From CAWINY01 sp963837635 (GTDB lineage Bacteria; Acidobacteriota; Terriglobia; Terriglobales; Acidobacteriaceae), in NCBI GenBank assembly GCA_963837635.1, contig CAWINY010000003.1, forward strand, positions 743,065 to 807,064: a DNA stretch of 64,000 bases, given 5' to 3'. Numbering within the stretch: the first letter of the stretch is position 1; each line of letters opens with the position of its first letter. The position numbers and the translations under genes are program-made. Positions 35,797-43,456 of the stretch are shown one piece after another. The notes beneath the pieces were generated by a model. It was not told the origin of the DNA. It saw nothing but the letters and a program-made list of their open reading frames with translations, and did not search any database.

Positions 35797-36843
35797 CTAC
35801 CGCCAAGGCGGCCAGCTCAGCAGGCCGGCGTCGGCGAATGGCGCGGGAAGAAACGTCAGGACCAGCATCAGCAGCGCGGCCAGCGCGAGCAGCCTGCGTT
35901 TGGGATCGAGGCCCGGCCACGGCGGAACCTGGGGATGGCGCATGCCGCTCAGTCCCAGCAGCAAGCCCCACATCAGCCATCCGACCCAGCAGAAGATCCC
36001 CAGCGGTGCCAGCACGAGCATAGTCAGCCGCGTAATCTTCCGGTGCGCGTGCGGCGCGAAGGCGAAGATAATGTGGCCGCCATCCAATTGCCCGCCGGGC
36101 AGCAGGTTCAGCGCGGTGGCGAACATCCCCACCCAGGCGGCAATGGCCGTCGGATGCAGATAAACCGCGCTCATCGGGACTCGTCCCACCGGCGTGCCCA
36201 TGGCGCCAAGCACCGCATGGACCAGCCGGAATATCAGCGGATATCCCAGGGTGATGGTCGAGTCCGTGGCGCTGGCGGGCAACGGTTTGGAGGCCGCCAA
36301 CGAAAACGCGAGCGTAACCGAGGCCGCTACGAATCCGGCGATCGGGCCGGCGATGCCGATATCAAACAGCGCCTGGCGCGAGCGGATCGGCGACTTGATG
36401 CGGATGAACGCGCCCAGGGTGCCGATCAGCGTGGGTGCGGGGATGAAAAAGGGCAGCGTGGCATAGACGCCGTAGCGCACGCAACAAAGGTAATGGCCCA
36501 TCTCGTGCGCCAGCAGGATGCCCATCAGGGTCAGAGCAAAGGGGGCTCCCAGGAGCATGCGCGAGGGCTCTTGCAGCACCCACTTGACGCGCTCTACCCC
36601 CAGCACGGACAGGGCAAACTGACGCCAAGTCTGATTGTCTTGCGGGTTCAGGAAGGCGAACTCAGGCGAGTTGTGCTGAAAGCTGTACTCGAGGTGGGCG
36701 CCGATCACCAGGGTGCTGAACAGGGTGATTACGAACAGTAGGATGTGCAGCCAGTAGCGCCGCTGCCTTGGCTGAACCACAAACACTTCGACCGGCTGGT
36801 AGTACTCAAGGGTCGAGGAAGGTGGGGGCGTGGGCTCCGACAT
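35797..36843 (-). CDS. Site-2-type intramembrane metalloprotease (M50 family)
   Basis: A 348-aa multi-pass membrane protein. The zinc site is HEMGH at residues 113-117 in a transmembrane helix, and the third ligand lies in NLLPGGQLDGGHI near residue 270, both diagnostic of M50 proteases. About six or seven hydrophobic segments are visible, including LHILLFVITLFSTLVIGA near the N-terminus. M50 enzymes cleave membrane-embedded anti-sigma factors or signal peptides; the substrate here is unknown and no anti-sigma gene is adjacent. The N-terminus is proline-rich and cytoplasmic. It has the gene to itself between two intergenic repeat clusters. Confidence 0.9.
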   Translation of the reverse strand: MSEPTPPPSSTLEYYQPVEVFVVQPRQRRYWLHILLFVITLFSTLVIGAHLEYSFQHNSPEFAFLNPQDNQTWRQFALSVLGVERVKWVLQEPSRMLLGAPFALTLMGILLAHEMGHYLCCVRYGVYATLPFFIPAPTLIGTLGAFIRIKSPIRSRQALFDIGIAGPIAGFVAASVTLAFSLAASKPLPASATDSTITLGYPLIFRLVHAVLGAMGTPVGRVPMSAVYLHPTAIAAWVGMFATALNLLPGGQLDGGHIIFAFAPHAHRKITRLTMLVLAPLGIFCWVGWLMWGLLLGLSGMRHPQVPPWPGLDPKRRLLALAALLMLVLTFLPAPFADAGLLSWPPWR

Positions 36844-36867
36844 CGGGGTGGTCCAGGGACTCCTCTT

Positions 36868-37091
36868 AGCCTGTCATTCTGAGCGACCGAAGGGAGCGAA
36901 GAATCAATGTATTTCCGTCCCAGCAAGCGCTACGCGCTGACGGTGGCCCCTCAAACAATGCATAGATGCTTCGCTTCGCTCTCTCGAACATCTCGTACCA
37001 ATCGCCCCTAAAGGGGCTCCCCAATCTTTGCCCTAAACACCCCGGGCTAACGCCCGGGGCTAAAATCAGTCGCCCGCTTCGCGGGCTTTCG
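36868..37091. repeat. Dispersed intergenic repeats: 'GTCATTCTGAGCG' and a double-hairpin type
   Basis: About 36868-36906 carries CTGTCATTCTGAGCG and GAGCGAAGAATCA, a known pattern of dispersed repeats. At 37040-37091 the hairpin CCCCGGGC-TAAC-GCCCGGGG is followed by GCCCGC-TTCG-CGGGCT. A sister copy of this double hairpin lies at about 39970-40025. No gene is present in 36844-37177. Confidence 0.65.
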
Positions 37092-37177
37092 TGACGTTCA
37101 TTCCTGTGGGTGAGCTGCAAGCCCATGCGACACTCAACATGACATCTTGTAATGTTACGAGGTTTTGGGACACCAGA

Positions 37178-37447
37178 CTAGTCCAGGCTCTGCAGTTCCT
37201 TGCCCGGTTTGAAGCGGACTGCCTTGCCCGGCGGGATGTTCACCTCCGCTCCGGTGCGCGGGTTGCGTCCGATGCCGGTTTTGCGCGGGCGCACATTGAA
37301 GACGCCGAAGCCGCGCAACTCGATGCGATCGCCGTGGGCCAGCGCTTTCTTCATGGTATCGAAAACGGCCTCGACTGCCGTCTCGGCTTTGCTCTTGGTG
37401 ATGCCGGTTTTATTGACGACCTCGTTCACGATGTCGAGCTTGATCAC
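37178..37447 (-). CDS. HU-family histone-like DNA-binding protein
   Basis: An 89-aa protein of standard HU/IHF length. It begins VIKLDIVNEVVNKTGITKSK and carries the GFGVFNVRPRKTGIGRNPRTG arm region with the conserved Arg-Asn-Pro turn that intercalates DNA, then PGKAVRFKPGKELQ. Start chosen: GTG at 37447, preceded by AGGAG at six bases; the open frame extends further but the family starts here. It would bend and compact DNA and help replication and recombination, including possible support for integrase reactions. It diverges from dcd across about 210 bases. Confidence 0.93.
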   Translation of the reverse strand: MIKLDIVNEVVNKTGITKSKAETAVEAVFDTMKKALAHGDRIELRGFGVFNVRPRKTGIGRNPRTGAEVNIPPGKAVRFKPGKELQSLD

Positions 37448-37659
37448 GATGGCTCCTGCGATGGGCGGAGATAACCCACAGATACTAAAGGCCCAACCGG
37501 CCCGGTGTAAAGCCCAAAGCGCCTTACTTGGGTAACACGCCACTTTTCCACGCCTATCCACAGGAAAACGGCGGTTACGCACAGCCGACGGGCAATTCCC
37601 AGTTGCCCTTTGCCGCCTGGAACCGGCAAACTCGACAGGAGTTACCCCGAGAGGACCCC

Positions 37660-38214
37660 ATGGCCATTAAGAGCGACCGCTGGATCCGCCGCATGGCGGC
37701 CGAATTCGACATGATCAACCCCTTCACCGAGAAGCAGGTTCGCAATGGCGTGATCTCCTACGGGCTCTCGTCCTATGGCTACGACCTGCGGGTGGCCGAC
37801 GAATTTAAGATCTTCACCAACGTGATGAGCGCGATTGTGGACCCGAAGAACTTCGACGAGCGTTCCTTCGTCACCATCCGCTCCAATTGCGCCATCATCC
37901 CGCCCAACTCGTTCGCCCTAGCCCGCTCGGTGGAGTACTTTAAGATTCCGCGGGACGTGCTCACCATCTGCGTGGGCAAGAGCACCTACGCGCGCTGCGG
38001 CGTCATTGTGAACGTCACGCCCTTCGAGCCGGAATGGGAAGGCTTCGTCACCCTGGAGATCTCCAACACCACGCCGCTGCCGGCCAAGATTTACGCCAAC
38101 GAAGGCCTGTGCCAAATCCTGTTCTTCCAATCGGATGAGATGTGCGAAACCAGCTATAAGGACAAGGCCGGCAAGTATCAGGCGCAGAGCGGGATCGTAT
38201 TGCCCAAGCTGTAA
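37660..38214 (+). CDS. dcd: dCTP deaminase
   Basis: Converts dCTP to dUTP for thymidylate synthesis, with a trimeric dUTPase-like fold. The 184-aa protein has MAIKSDRWIRRMA at the start, then SYGLSSYGYDLRVADEF, IPPNSFALARSVEYF and GKSTYARCGVIVNVTPFEPEWEG with the catalytic Glu, and finally LCQILFFQSDE, in family order. The ATG at 37660 is preferred over the longer frame because the homologous region begins at Met-Ala-Ile and GAGAGG lies before it. No linked nucleotide-metabolism gene is seen; the gene diverges from HU. Confidence 0.95.
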   Translation: MAIKSDRWIRRMAAEFDMINPFTEKQVRNGVISYGLSSYGYDLRVADEFKIFTNVMSAIVDPKNFDERSFVTIRSNCAIIPPNSFALARSVEYFKIPRDVLTICVGKSTYARCGVIVNVTPFEPEWEGFVTLEISNTTPLPAKIYANEGLCQILFFQSDEMCETSYKDKAGKYQAQSGIVLPKL

Positions 38215-38327
38215 AACGGTCGTTGGCCGTTAGTCTTTGGTCGCTAGTCCTCTGGCGAGGAGCAGTTGTCAGTGGTCCCAATGCGCTTCGCGGCGAAGGA
38301 ACTGACGACTGATAGCTGAGGGCTGTC

Positions 38328-38741
38328 TTACCGGCCCTCGGATTCCTTGTACATGTACTTGATGCTGGGCTTATAAATCAGCAAGTTGGAGGTGCCGTTG
38401 CGGTTGAGCTTGAGACAGTTCCGGTCGTACCACTCGATCACGCCGTGCACTTGCTCCCCGTTTTGTAGCACGATCACCATGGGCGTCTTCGCCTGGATCT
38501 GCTTCTGATAATAGAAGTTCTCGGCGTGCGTCTGCTCGACGGGAACCCCCTTCTTCGCCGAGGGCGTCCCCGGGGCGCGATCCAGGCGCTCGGCCACGCG
38601 CTCGCGGCGCTCCAGGAAGGCGCTGTTGCGCAGCTCGTCAGCCCGCGAAAGCGAGGGCCGAATCAGCTTTCGGGTGGTGAACTCCTCTGGCTCCGGCTCC
38701 GGCGCTGGTCCCAGCGCGGTCGGGTTGGATGCGTCTTTCAT
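38328..38741 (-). CDS. hfq: Hfq-like RNA chaperone with N-terminal extension, 137 aa
   Basis: The C-terminal 65 residues have the Sm fold of Hfq: NFYYQKQIQAKTPMVIVLQN, GEQVHGVIEWYDRNCLKLNR and LLIYKPSIKYMYKE. The first corresponds to Sm1, and YKPSIKYM corresponds to the usual YKHAIST Sm2 motif, with His and Ser replaced. Upstream are about 70 charged residues (EPEPEEFTTRKL and ERRERVAERLDR) not present in proteobacterial Hfq. The start ATG at 38741 is used; ten codons further upstream is possible. It is expected to bind small RNAs or mRNAs. The changed Sm2 motif may alter the RNA rim, so canonical sRNA matchmaking should not be assumed. Confidence 0.82.
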   Translation of the reverse strand: MKDASNPTALGPAPEPEPEEFTTRKLIRPSLSRADELRNSAFLERRERVAERLDRAPGTPSAKKGVPVEQTHAENFYYQKQIQAKTPMVIVLQNGEQVHGVIEWYDRNCLKLNRNGTSNLLIYKPSIKYMYKESEGR

Positions 38742-39027
38742 TGTGTTGAATGCCTTCTCCCGACTTCGCAATCGAGCGGTTCGGGTGTGACCTCACCGCC
38801 CAACGCGGCGCCATAAGGGTCAAAACTCCCGTAGATACCGTCGAGTGCTGAAAAAAGAAGAGGTGAACTTCGCACTACCGTATCACAGCTTGCAAACAGA
38901 GACAATGCTCCGAAAGGCAGACCAGGGATGCTCAGCAACTTGCCCGCGCTTTTCGGGTTCAAAACCCTGTCGCTTGAATCTCTGGATTGCATTCCAGTGC
39001 CCGGAGGTGGCAATCTGTCAGGAGCCT

Positions 39028-39426
39028 ATGCGGAAGCGAATTATGATTTGCGCCCTTTTGCTCGCGGCCACCTCGCTGTGGGCCGCGGATAACAGCGGAC
39101 TGGACAAGTTTGCCAAGTGTGTCACCGAGAAGCAGGCGGTCATGTATGGCGCCTTCTGGTGCCCCCATTGCAAAGAACAAAAGGAGATGTTCGGCCCGGC
39201 GTTCAAGGCCATCAATTACGTCGAGTGCGGGATTCAGGGGAATCTCCAGGCCCAAGCTCCTACCTGCAAGATGATGCTGATTAAGAAATACCCCACCTGG
39301 ATCTTTCCGGATGGCGACCGCCAGGAAAAGATCCTGAGCTTCCAGGACTTGAGCCAGAAGACAGGGTGCAAGCTGCCGCCCGCGGCAGCTGGAGGCACCA
39401 CACTTGGGGGAGGCACAGGGAAGTGA
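39028..39426 (+). CDS. Exported thioredoxin-like protein with CPHC active site
   Basis: The start ATG at 39028 has AGGAG seven bases upstream. A signal peptide (MICALLLAATSLWA) is followed by a short thioredoxin-fold domain with active site FWCPHCKEQ, whose CPHC dipeptide is DsbA-like. Other cysteines (VECG, TCKMM, TGCKL) could form structural disulfides. It ends in a Gly-rich tail. The stop overlaps the start of the following VKOR gene by GTGA, and the pair resembles the natural VKOR-thioredoxin fusions that make disulfides in the periplasm. The likely role is to pass oxidising equivalents from VKOR to folding proteins. Confidence 0.85.
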   Translation: MRKRIMICALLLAATSLWAADNSGLDKFAKCVTEKQAVMYGAFWCPHCKEQKEMFGPAFKAINYVECGIQGNLQAQAPTCKMMLIKKYPTWIFPDGDRQEKILSFQDLSQKTGCKLPPAAAGGTTLGGGTGK

Positions 39427-39896
39427 AGTGGGTGATCGCGGTTGCCGCTCTCATCGGCTTGGTGCTGTCGACGGTTTCGCTCATCAACCATTACAAGAAG
39501 AGCGAGACCGAATACTGCGACTTCAGCGCGGCGTTCAACTGCGACCTGGTCAACCGCAGCATCTACGCGGAGATTGGCGGAAACCTCCCGGATAGCGTCA
39601 CCGATGTGCCCGGGGTTATCGCGCACCTTCCGGTGGCCGCGGTCGGAATGCTCGGCTATGCCGTGCTGCTGGTTTTGGCGTTCGTCAATCAGCGTGGCGC
39701 GCTTTGGTTTACCTGGCTGTGCGCGCTGATTGGCCTGGGGTTCGCCGCACGCCTGACCTACGTGGAAGCCCGACTGCTGGGCGTGTTCTGCATCCTCTGC
39801 CTGGGCTCGCAGCTGATGATCCTGCTGATTTCCATCGTGGCGGGGATCCGCCCGTTTCGGCGTCCGCTGGAGCGTAGATTGGTCGTGGGTCGTTAG
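39423..39896 (+). CDS. Vitamin K epoxide reductase (VKOR) family protein
   Basis: A 157-aa membrane protein with about four transmembrane helices. It begins VKWVIAVAALIGLVLSTVSL. The loop cysteines lie in EYCDFSAAFNCDLVN and the active-site CxxC in GVFCILCLGSQ near the quinone. Bacterial VKOR replaces DsbB, reoxidising a thioredoxin-like partner by reducing quinone. The partner here is surely the CPHC protein whose stop codon overlaps this GTG start (GTGA), so the two form a coupled operon. Confidence 0.9.
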   Translation: MKWVIAVAALIGLVLSTVSLINHYKKSETEYCDFSAAFNCDLVNRSIYAEIGGNLPDSVTDVPGVIAHLPVAAVGMLGYAVLLVLAFVNQRGALWFTWLCALIGLGFAARLTYVEARLLGVFCILCLGSQLMILLISIVAGIRPFRRPLERRLVVGR

Positions 39897-39929
39897 TCGT
39901 TTGCCCGTGCGGACCATGTTTTTTGGGCG

Positions 39930-40170
39930 CGAGAGTGCCGTCCCTACGGGACTCAGGTTGCAAATTGTGCTCTCACCCAGGGCTTCCGCCCTGGGCTATT
40001 ATCTGTCGCCCCTCCGGGGCTGAACCTGGGTGCAGCTCCGAGAACTCGTGACAATGCTTTGGGAACTTGTGACAATACAGAAACCCGCGCACCAAAAGCT
40101 TTTAGAGCTGAAAGCTGATGCCTGAAGGCTGAGAGCCGAAAGCTGAAAGCTGAAAGCTGAGAGCTTCTTC
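39930..40170. repeat. Intergenic repeat cluster before the guanylyltransferase gene
   Basis: GTGCCGTCCCTACGGGACT near 39935 also occurs near 35768. At 39970-40025 a double hairpin (CCCAGGGC-TTCC-GCCCTGGG, then GCCCC-TCC-GGGGC) mirrors the one at 37040. At 40102-40166 the 6-9 bp unit AGCTGAAAG/GCTGAGAGC is repeated in tandem up to the next start codon. No gene is present. Confidence 0.7.
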
Positions 40171-40173
40171 GAC

Positions 40174-41328
40174 ATGCTGAAGCAACCGAACTTTTATCCG
40201 GTGATCCTGGCCGGCGGCCGGGGCACGCGCTTCTGGCCGTTGAGCCGCAAAAAGCGCGCCAAGCAATTGTTGGCCCTGAACGATCCCAAGCAGAGCATGA
40301 TCCAGGAGACGGTGCACCGCCTGACCTCGCCTGCAACCATGATGGGTGTAGGTGAGCCTGCGCTCGGCTTGGCCCCGGCGAGCAATTGCTGGATCATTTC
40401 CAACCACGACCTGCGTGACGGGATTCTCGCGCAACTGCCGAAGATTCCCGGCGAACAGGTGCTGGCCGAGCCCGCCGGTCGCAACACCGCGCCCGCAATC
40501 GGATTGGCCGCATTTATCCTCGAACGAATCGCCCCGGACGCTGTGCTGGGGCTGTTTCCCTCGGACCACGTGATCGCCGACCCATCGCGCTTCCACGAGA
40601 TTGTGCGGCGCGCGGTCGAGCTCGCCGCCGAACCGGGCAACATCGTCACGCTGGGAATTCAGCCGACCCGGCCGGAGACCGGCTACGGCTACATCGAGAC
40701 CGGGGCGGCAACTGTCGGCAACGGCATGGAAGTGCGCCGGGTCTGCCGGTTTACCGAGAAGCCTGACCTCGAGCGCGCCCGGCAATTCCTGGCCTCCGGG
40801 AACTACTGTTGGAACAGTGGGATGTTCATCTGGGGTGCGCGCACGCTGGCCGACGCACTGCGCGAGCACCTGCCGAAAACCGCGTCCATCCTGGAGCAGA
40901 TCGCCGCCACCTGGGGCACCACCGAGTTTGAAGCCGCCTTCCAGCGGCTTTATCCCGAATGCGAGAACATCAGCGTGGATTACGCCGTCGCCGAACCCCG
41001 TTCGCAAAGGGGAGAACAGGCATCGCGGCTGTTCTGCATCCCATCTGATTTCGGCTGGAACGATCTGGGCTCGTGGGCGGCGCTGCACGAGCATCGCACC
41101 GCCAACGAAGACGCCGCCAATGTGGTTGAGGCCGCGCTCAGCTACGTGCTCAACGCCGAGGGAAACTACGTCCATGCGCCGGGAAAATTTGTCGCCGTGG
41201 TTGGGGTGAAGGGTCTGGTGGTGGTCGAAACCGAAGACGCCCTGCTCATCACCACGCGCGAGGCCGCCCAGGACGTGGGCAAGGTCGTCAAGCACCTCGA
41301 TGAGCAGAAGCTGGGGAAGCTAGTCTAA
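40174..41328 (+). CDS. manC: Mannose-1-phosphate guanylyltransferase
   Basis: Makes GDP-mannose from mannose-1-phosphate and GTP, feeding exopolysaccharide and lipopolysaccharide synthesis. The 384-aa protein shows the nucleotidyltransferase signature FYPVILAGGRGTRFWPLSRK, then LFPSDHVIADP, GYGYIETG, RFTEKPDLERA, YCWNSGMFIW and PSDFGWNDLGSWAAL. The C-terminal isomerase domain of bifunctional ManC is missing, so this is the single-function form. Its start at 40174 follows the tandem repeat directly. A phosphomannomutase/phosphoglucomutase gene lies downstream on the same strand and could supply the substrate. Confidence 0.93.
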   Translation: MLKQPNFYPVILAGGRGTRFWPLSRKKRAKQLLALNDPKQSMIQETVHRLTSPATMMGVGEPALGLAPASNCWIISNHDLRDGILAQLPKIPGEQVLAEPAGRNTAPAIGLAAFILERIAPDAVLGLFPSDHVIADPSRFHEIVRRAVELAAEPGNIVTLGIQPTRPETGYGYIETGAATVGNGMEVRRVCRFTEKPDLERARQFLASGNYCWNSGMFIWGARTLADALREHLPKTASILEQIAATWGTTEFEAAFQRLYPECENISVDYAVAEPRSQRGEQASRLFCIPSDFGWNDLGSWAALHEHRTANEDAANVVEAALSYVLNAEGNYVHAPGKFVAVVGVKGLVVVETEDALLITTREAAQDVGKVVKHLDEQKLGKLV

Positions 41329-41397
41329 CGGCTTACCGCGGATTCCACGGATCGAATCGATTGACGTATTTGGATTAAAAAAGAAGATCATAAAACC

Positions 41398-41495
41398 TGC
41401 CACAGAGACACAGAGACACAGAGGAAGCTAGAAGAGACGAAGTGCGATTTAGCAGGTTTTGCTCTGTGCCCTCTGTGTCTCTGTGGCTGATTTTT
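41398..41495. repeat. Inverted repeat, second copy of the 'CACAGAGACAC' family
   Basis: CCTGCCACAGAGACACAGAG begins at 41397 and its near-complement CTCTGTGTCTCTGTGGC ends near 41488. This is the same family as 33942-34132 and lies between manC and the phosphomutase gene. Confidence 0.7.
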
Positions 41496-41564
41496 AATCC
41501 GCGTTGATCCTTGTAATCCGCGCCAAGCAGTTACCATGAAATCCGGAGTACGGATTCTGAACAA

Positions 41565-43004
41565 ATGGCAAACGAACACATCAAATTTGGCACAGACGGT
41601 TGGCGCGCTGTAATTGCCGACGACTTCACCTTCGAAAACGTACGCCGCGTGGGCGGAGCCATTGCTTCCTACGTCCTCAAGAACGAGGACGCCCGCAAGG
41701 GACTGGTGGTCGGCTATGACACGCGCTTCGGCTCGCGCGATTTTGCCCGCGCCATCGCGGAAGTGCTCGCCGGCGCCGGCATCCCCATTCGGCTTTCCAA
41801 CGACTACGTCCCCACGCCGGCAATTTCGTTCGCGGTGAAGTACTTCGACACGGCCGGCGGCGTGGCGATCACCTCCAGCCACAACCCCTGGCAGTGGAAC
41901 GGGGTAAAGTTCAAGGCTACCTTCGGCGGCTCGGCCTCTCCGGCGATCATCAAGAAAATCGAGAACGAGCTTTACGCTGGCGCCTGGCCCAGGAGCGCTC
42001 CGGCTAAGGTCGAGGAGATCGATTGTAAGCAGCCCTATGTTGATGCCATCACCAAGCTGGTCGATCTGGACAAGATTCGCGCGGCCCGCTTCAAGCTGGC
42101 GGTGGACTGCATGTATGGCTCGGGGCGCAACGTGCTGGCCGGCATCCTTGCCGAGCACGGCATCGAGTGCCTGCAGATCCGCGCCGAGGTGAACCCGCTG
42201 TTTCCCGGGATCAATCCCGAACCTATCGAACCGCACGTGCGCGCGCTGCAGGATTTCGTGGTCGCCGAGCGCTGCAGTTCGGGCTTTGTCACCGACGGCG
42301 ACGCCGACCGCGTGGGCGCGGTCACCGAGAGCGGCGAGTTCGTCGATGCGCATAAGTGTTACGCCATCCTGCTGCAGTGGGTTCTCGACAAGAAGGGCTG
42401 GCCGGGGGTGGTGACCCGCGCCTATAACACCACGCGCATGCTCGACCGCATCTGCCGCAAGCACGGGCGCGAGTTGATCGAGCACGGCATCGGCTTCAAG
42501 TACGTGGCGGACGTGGTGCTTAGCGGGCGCGAAGTAGTGATGGGCGGCGAAGAGTCTGGCGGGATCGGGTTCCCCTCAAAATACCTGCCGGAGCGCGACG
42601 GCATACTCAATTCGCTGCTGCTCGCCAACGCCATGGCCGATTACGGCAAGACACTCGGGCAACTGATGGAATCGTTGCAGCAGGAATACGGCCGGCACTA
42701 TTACGGCCGACGCGACCTGCACATTCCGGAGGACCTCAAGCAGGATGCGCTACGCCGGGCCGCTTCCGGCAAGCTGACGCATGTCGGCCGCTACGCTATC
42801 CAGAGCAACGGCTGCCTGGATGGAATCAAGTTCTTCCTGGATGCGCCCCGGGGCGATAACGGCGCCGAAGCTTGGGTCCTGCTGCGCGCCTCCGGCACAG
42901 AACCGCTGATGCGCCTGTATTGCGAAGCGGCGTCGAAGGAGCTGGTGAACGAGATCCTGGAAAGCGCGGTCGCGTTCGTTATGGAGAAGGGAACCGCAGC
43001 GTAG
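41565..43004 (+). CDS. Phosphoglucomutase/phosphomannomutase family protein
   Basis: An alpha-D-phosphohexomutase of 479 aa that interconverts hexose 1- and 6-phosphates. The catalytic phosphoserine loop is AITSSHNPWQWNGVKF, the Mg-binding loop is FVTDGDADRVGA, the sugar-specificity loop contains GGEESGGIGFP, and the phosphate-binding loop near the end is LLRASGTEPLMRLY. All four domains are present. The start MANEHIKFGTDGW is the usual one for the family. With the guanylyltransferase 236 bases upstream it could complete the fructose-6-phosphate to GDP-mannose route, but substrate preference (glucose or mannose) cannot be told from motifs alone. Confidence 0.93.
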   Translation: MANEHIKFGTDGWRAVIADDFTFENVRRVGGAIASYVLKNEDARKGLVVGYDTRFGSRDFARAIAEVLAGAGIPIRLSNDYVPTPAISFAVKYFDTAGGVAITSSHNPWQWNGVKFKATFGGSASPAIIKKIENELYAGAWPRSAPAKVEEIDCKQPYVDAITKLVDLDKIRAARFKLAVDCMYGSGRNVLAGILAEHGIECLQIRAEVNPLFPGINPEPIEPHVRALQDFVVAERCSSGFVTDGDADRVGAVTESGEFVDAHKCYAILLQWVLDKKGWPGVVTRAYNTTRMLDRICRKHGRELIEHGIGFKYVADVVLSGREVVMGGEESGGIGFPSKYLPERDGILNSLLLANAMADYGKTLGQLMESLQQEYGRHYYGRRDLHIPEDLKQDALRRAASGKLTHVGRYAIQSNGCLDGIKFFLDAPRGDNGAEAWVLLRASGTEPLMRLYCEAASKELVNEILESAVAFVMEKGTAA

Positions 43005-43113
43005 GAGCCTCTGAGATCGAGAAGTCGATGAACGAAAGCCCCGGCTCGTGCCGGAAGAGTCCCTAGCAAATTTGCTATAAATGCAAGGATCACACCGTCT
43101 CTGGGGGGGAGTC

Positions 43114-43456
43114 ATGGCACTGTATGCTTGGAGGCAGATCAGCGTAGAACTCGAATTGCCGTTCGTGCTCAGGGTTGCCAACGGTTCCTACGAGTGCCAG
43201 CTTGACAAGAACTCATTCACGGTAGTCGCTACTTTCGTTGACGACGACAGTCCCGAGAAGAACCCCCAGGTGCCGCCAACAGGGATGCGGAAACAGGCCG
43301 CTGTCGTTTTCAAACCTTTCACTGGAGAAGTTGTCAAAATCACAGGCGATGCGCCAGCCGGAATGTCACAGCGCCACACGCACGTCGGGCTCGCATATGG
43401 CGTCAAAGTTCTTGATGGCACACCCCTTGATAACAACGGCAAGAGCCACCATCTAG
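43114..43456 (+). pseudogene. 5' part of a HEPN-motif gene interrupted by an IS1380-family element
   Basis: This is the N-terminal half of a gene of about 330 codons. The ATG at 43114 has GGGGGGAG upstream. It encodes MALYAWRQISVELELPF and an N-terminal domain of mainly beta strands. The frame is broken at 43456 by the transposon; the in-frame continuation into the element (to about 43533) is not native. When the IS (43457-45142) and one CTAG duplicate are removed, codons CAT CTA GAA CAG GCA join this part to 45147 in frame. No function is recognised for this domain. Confidence 0.85.

Noticed and set aside
40102..41295. Minus-strand open frame of 397 codons
   Set aside because: Antisense to the mannose-1-phosphate guanylyltransferase gene, which has all its motifs; a by-product of GC-rich third positions.
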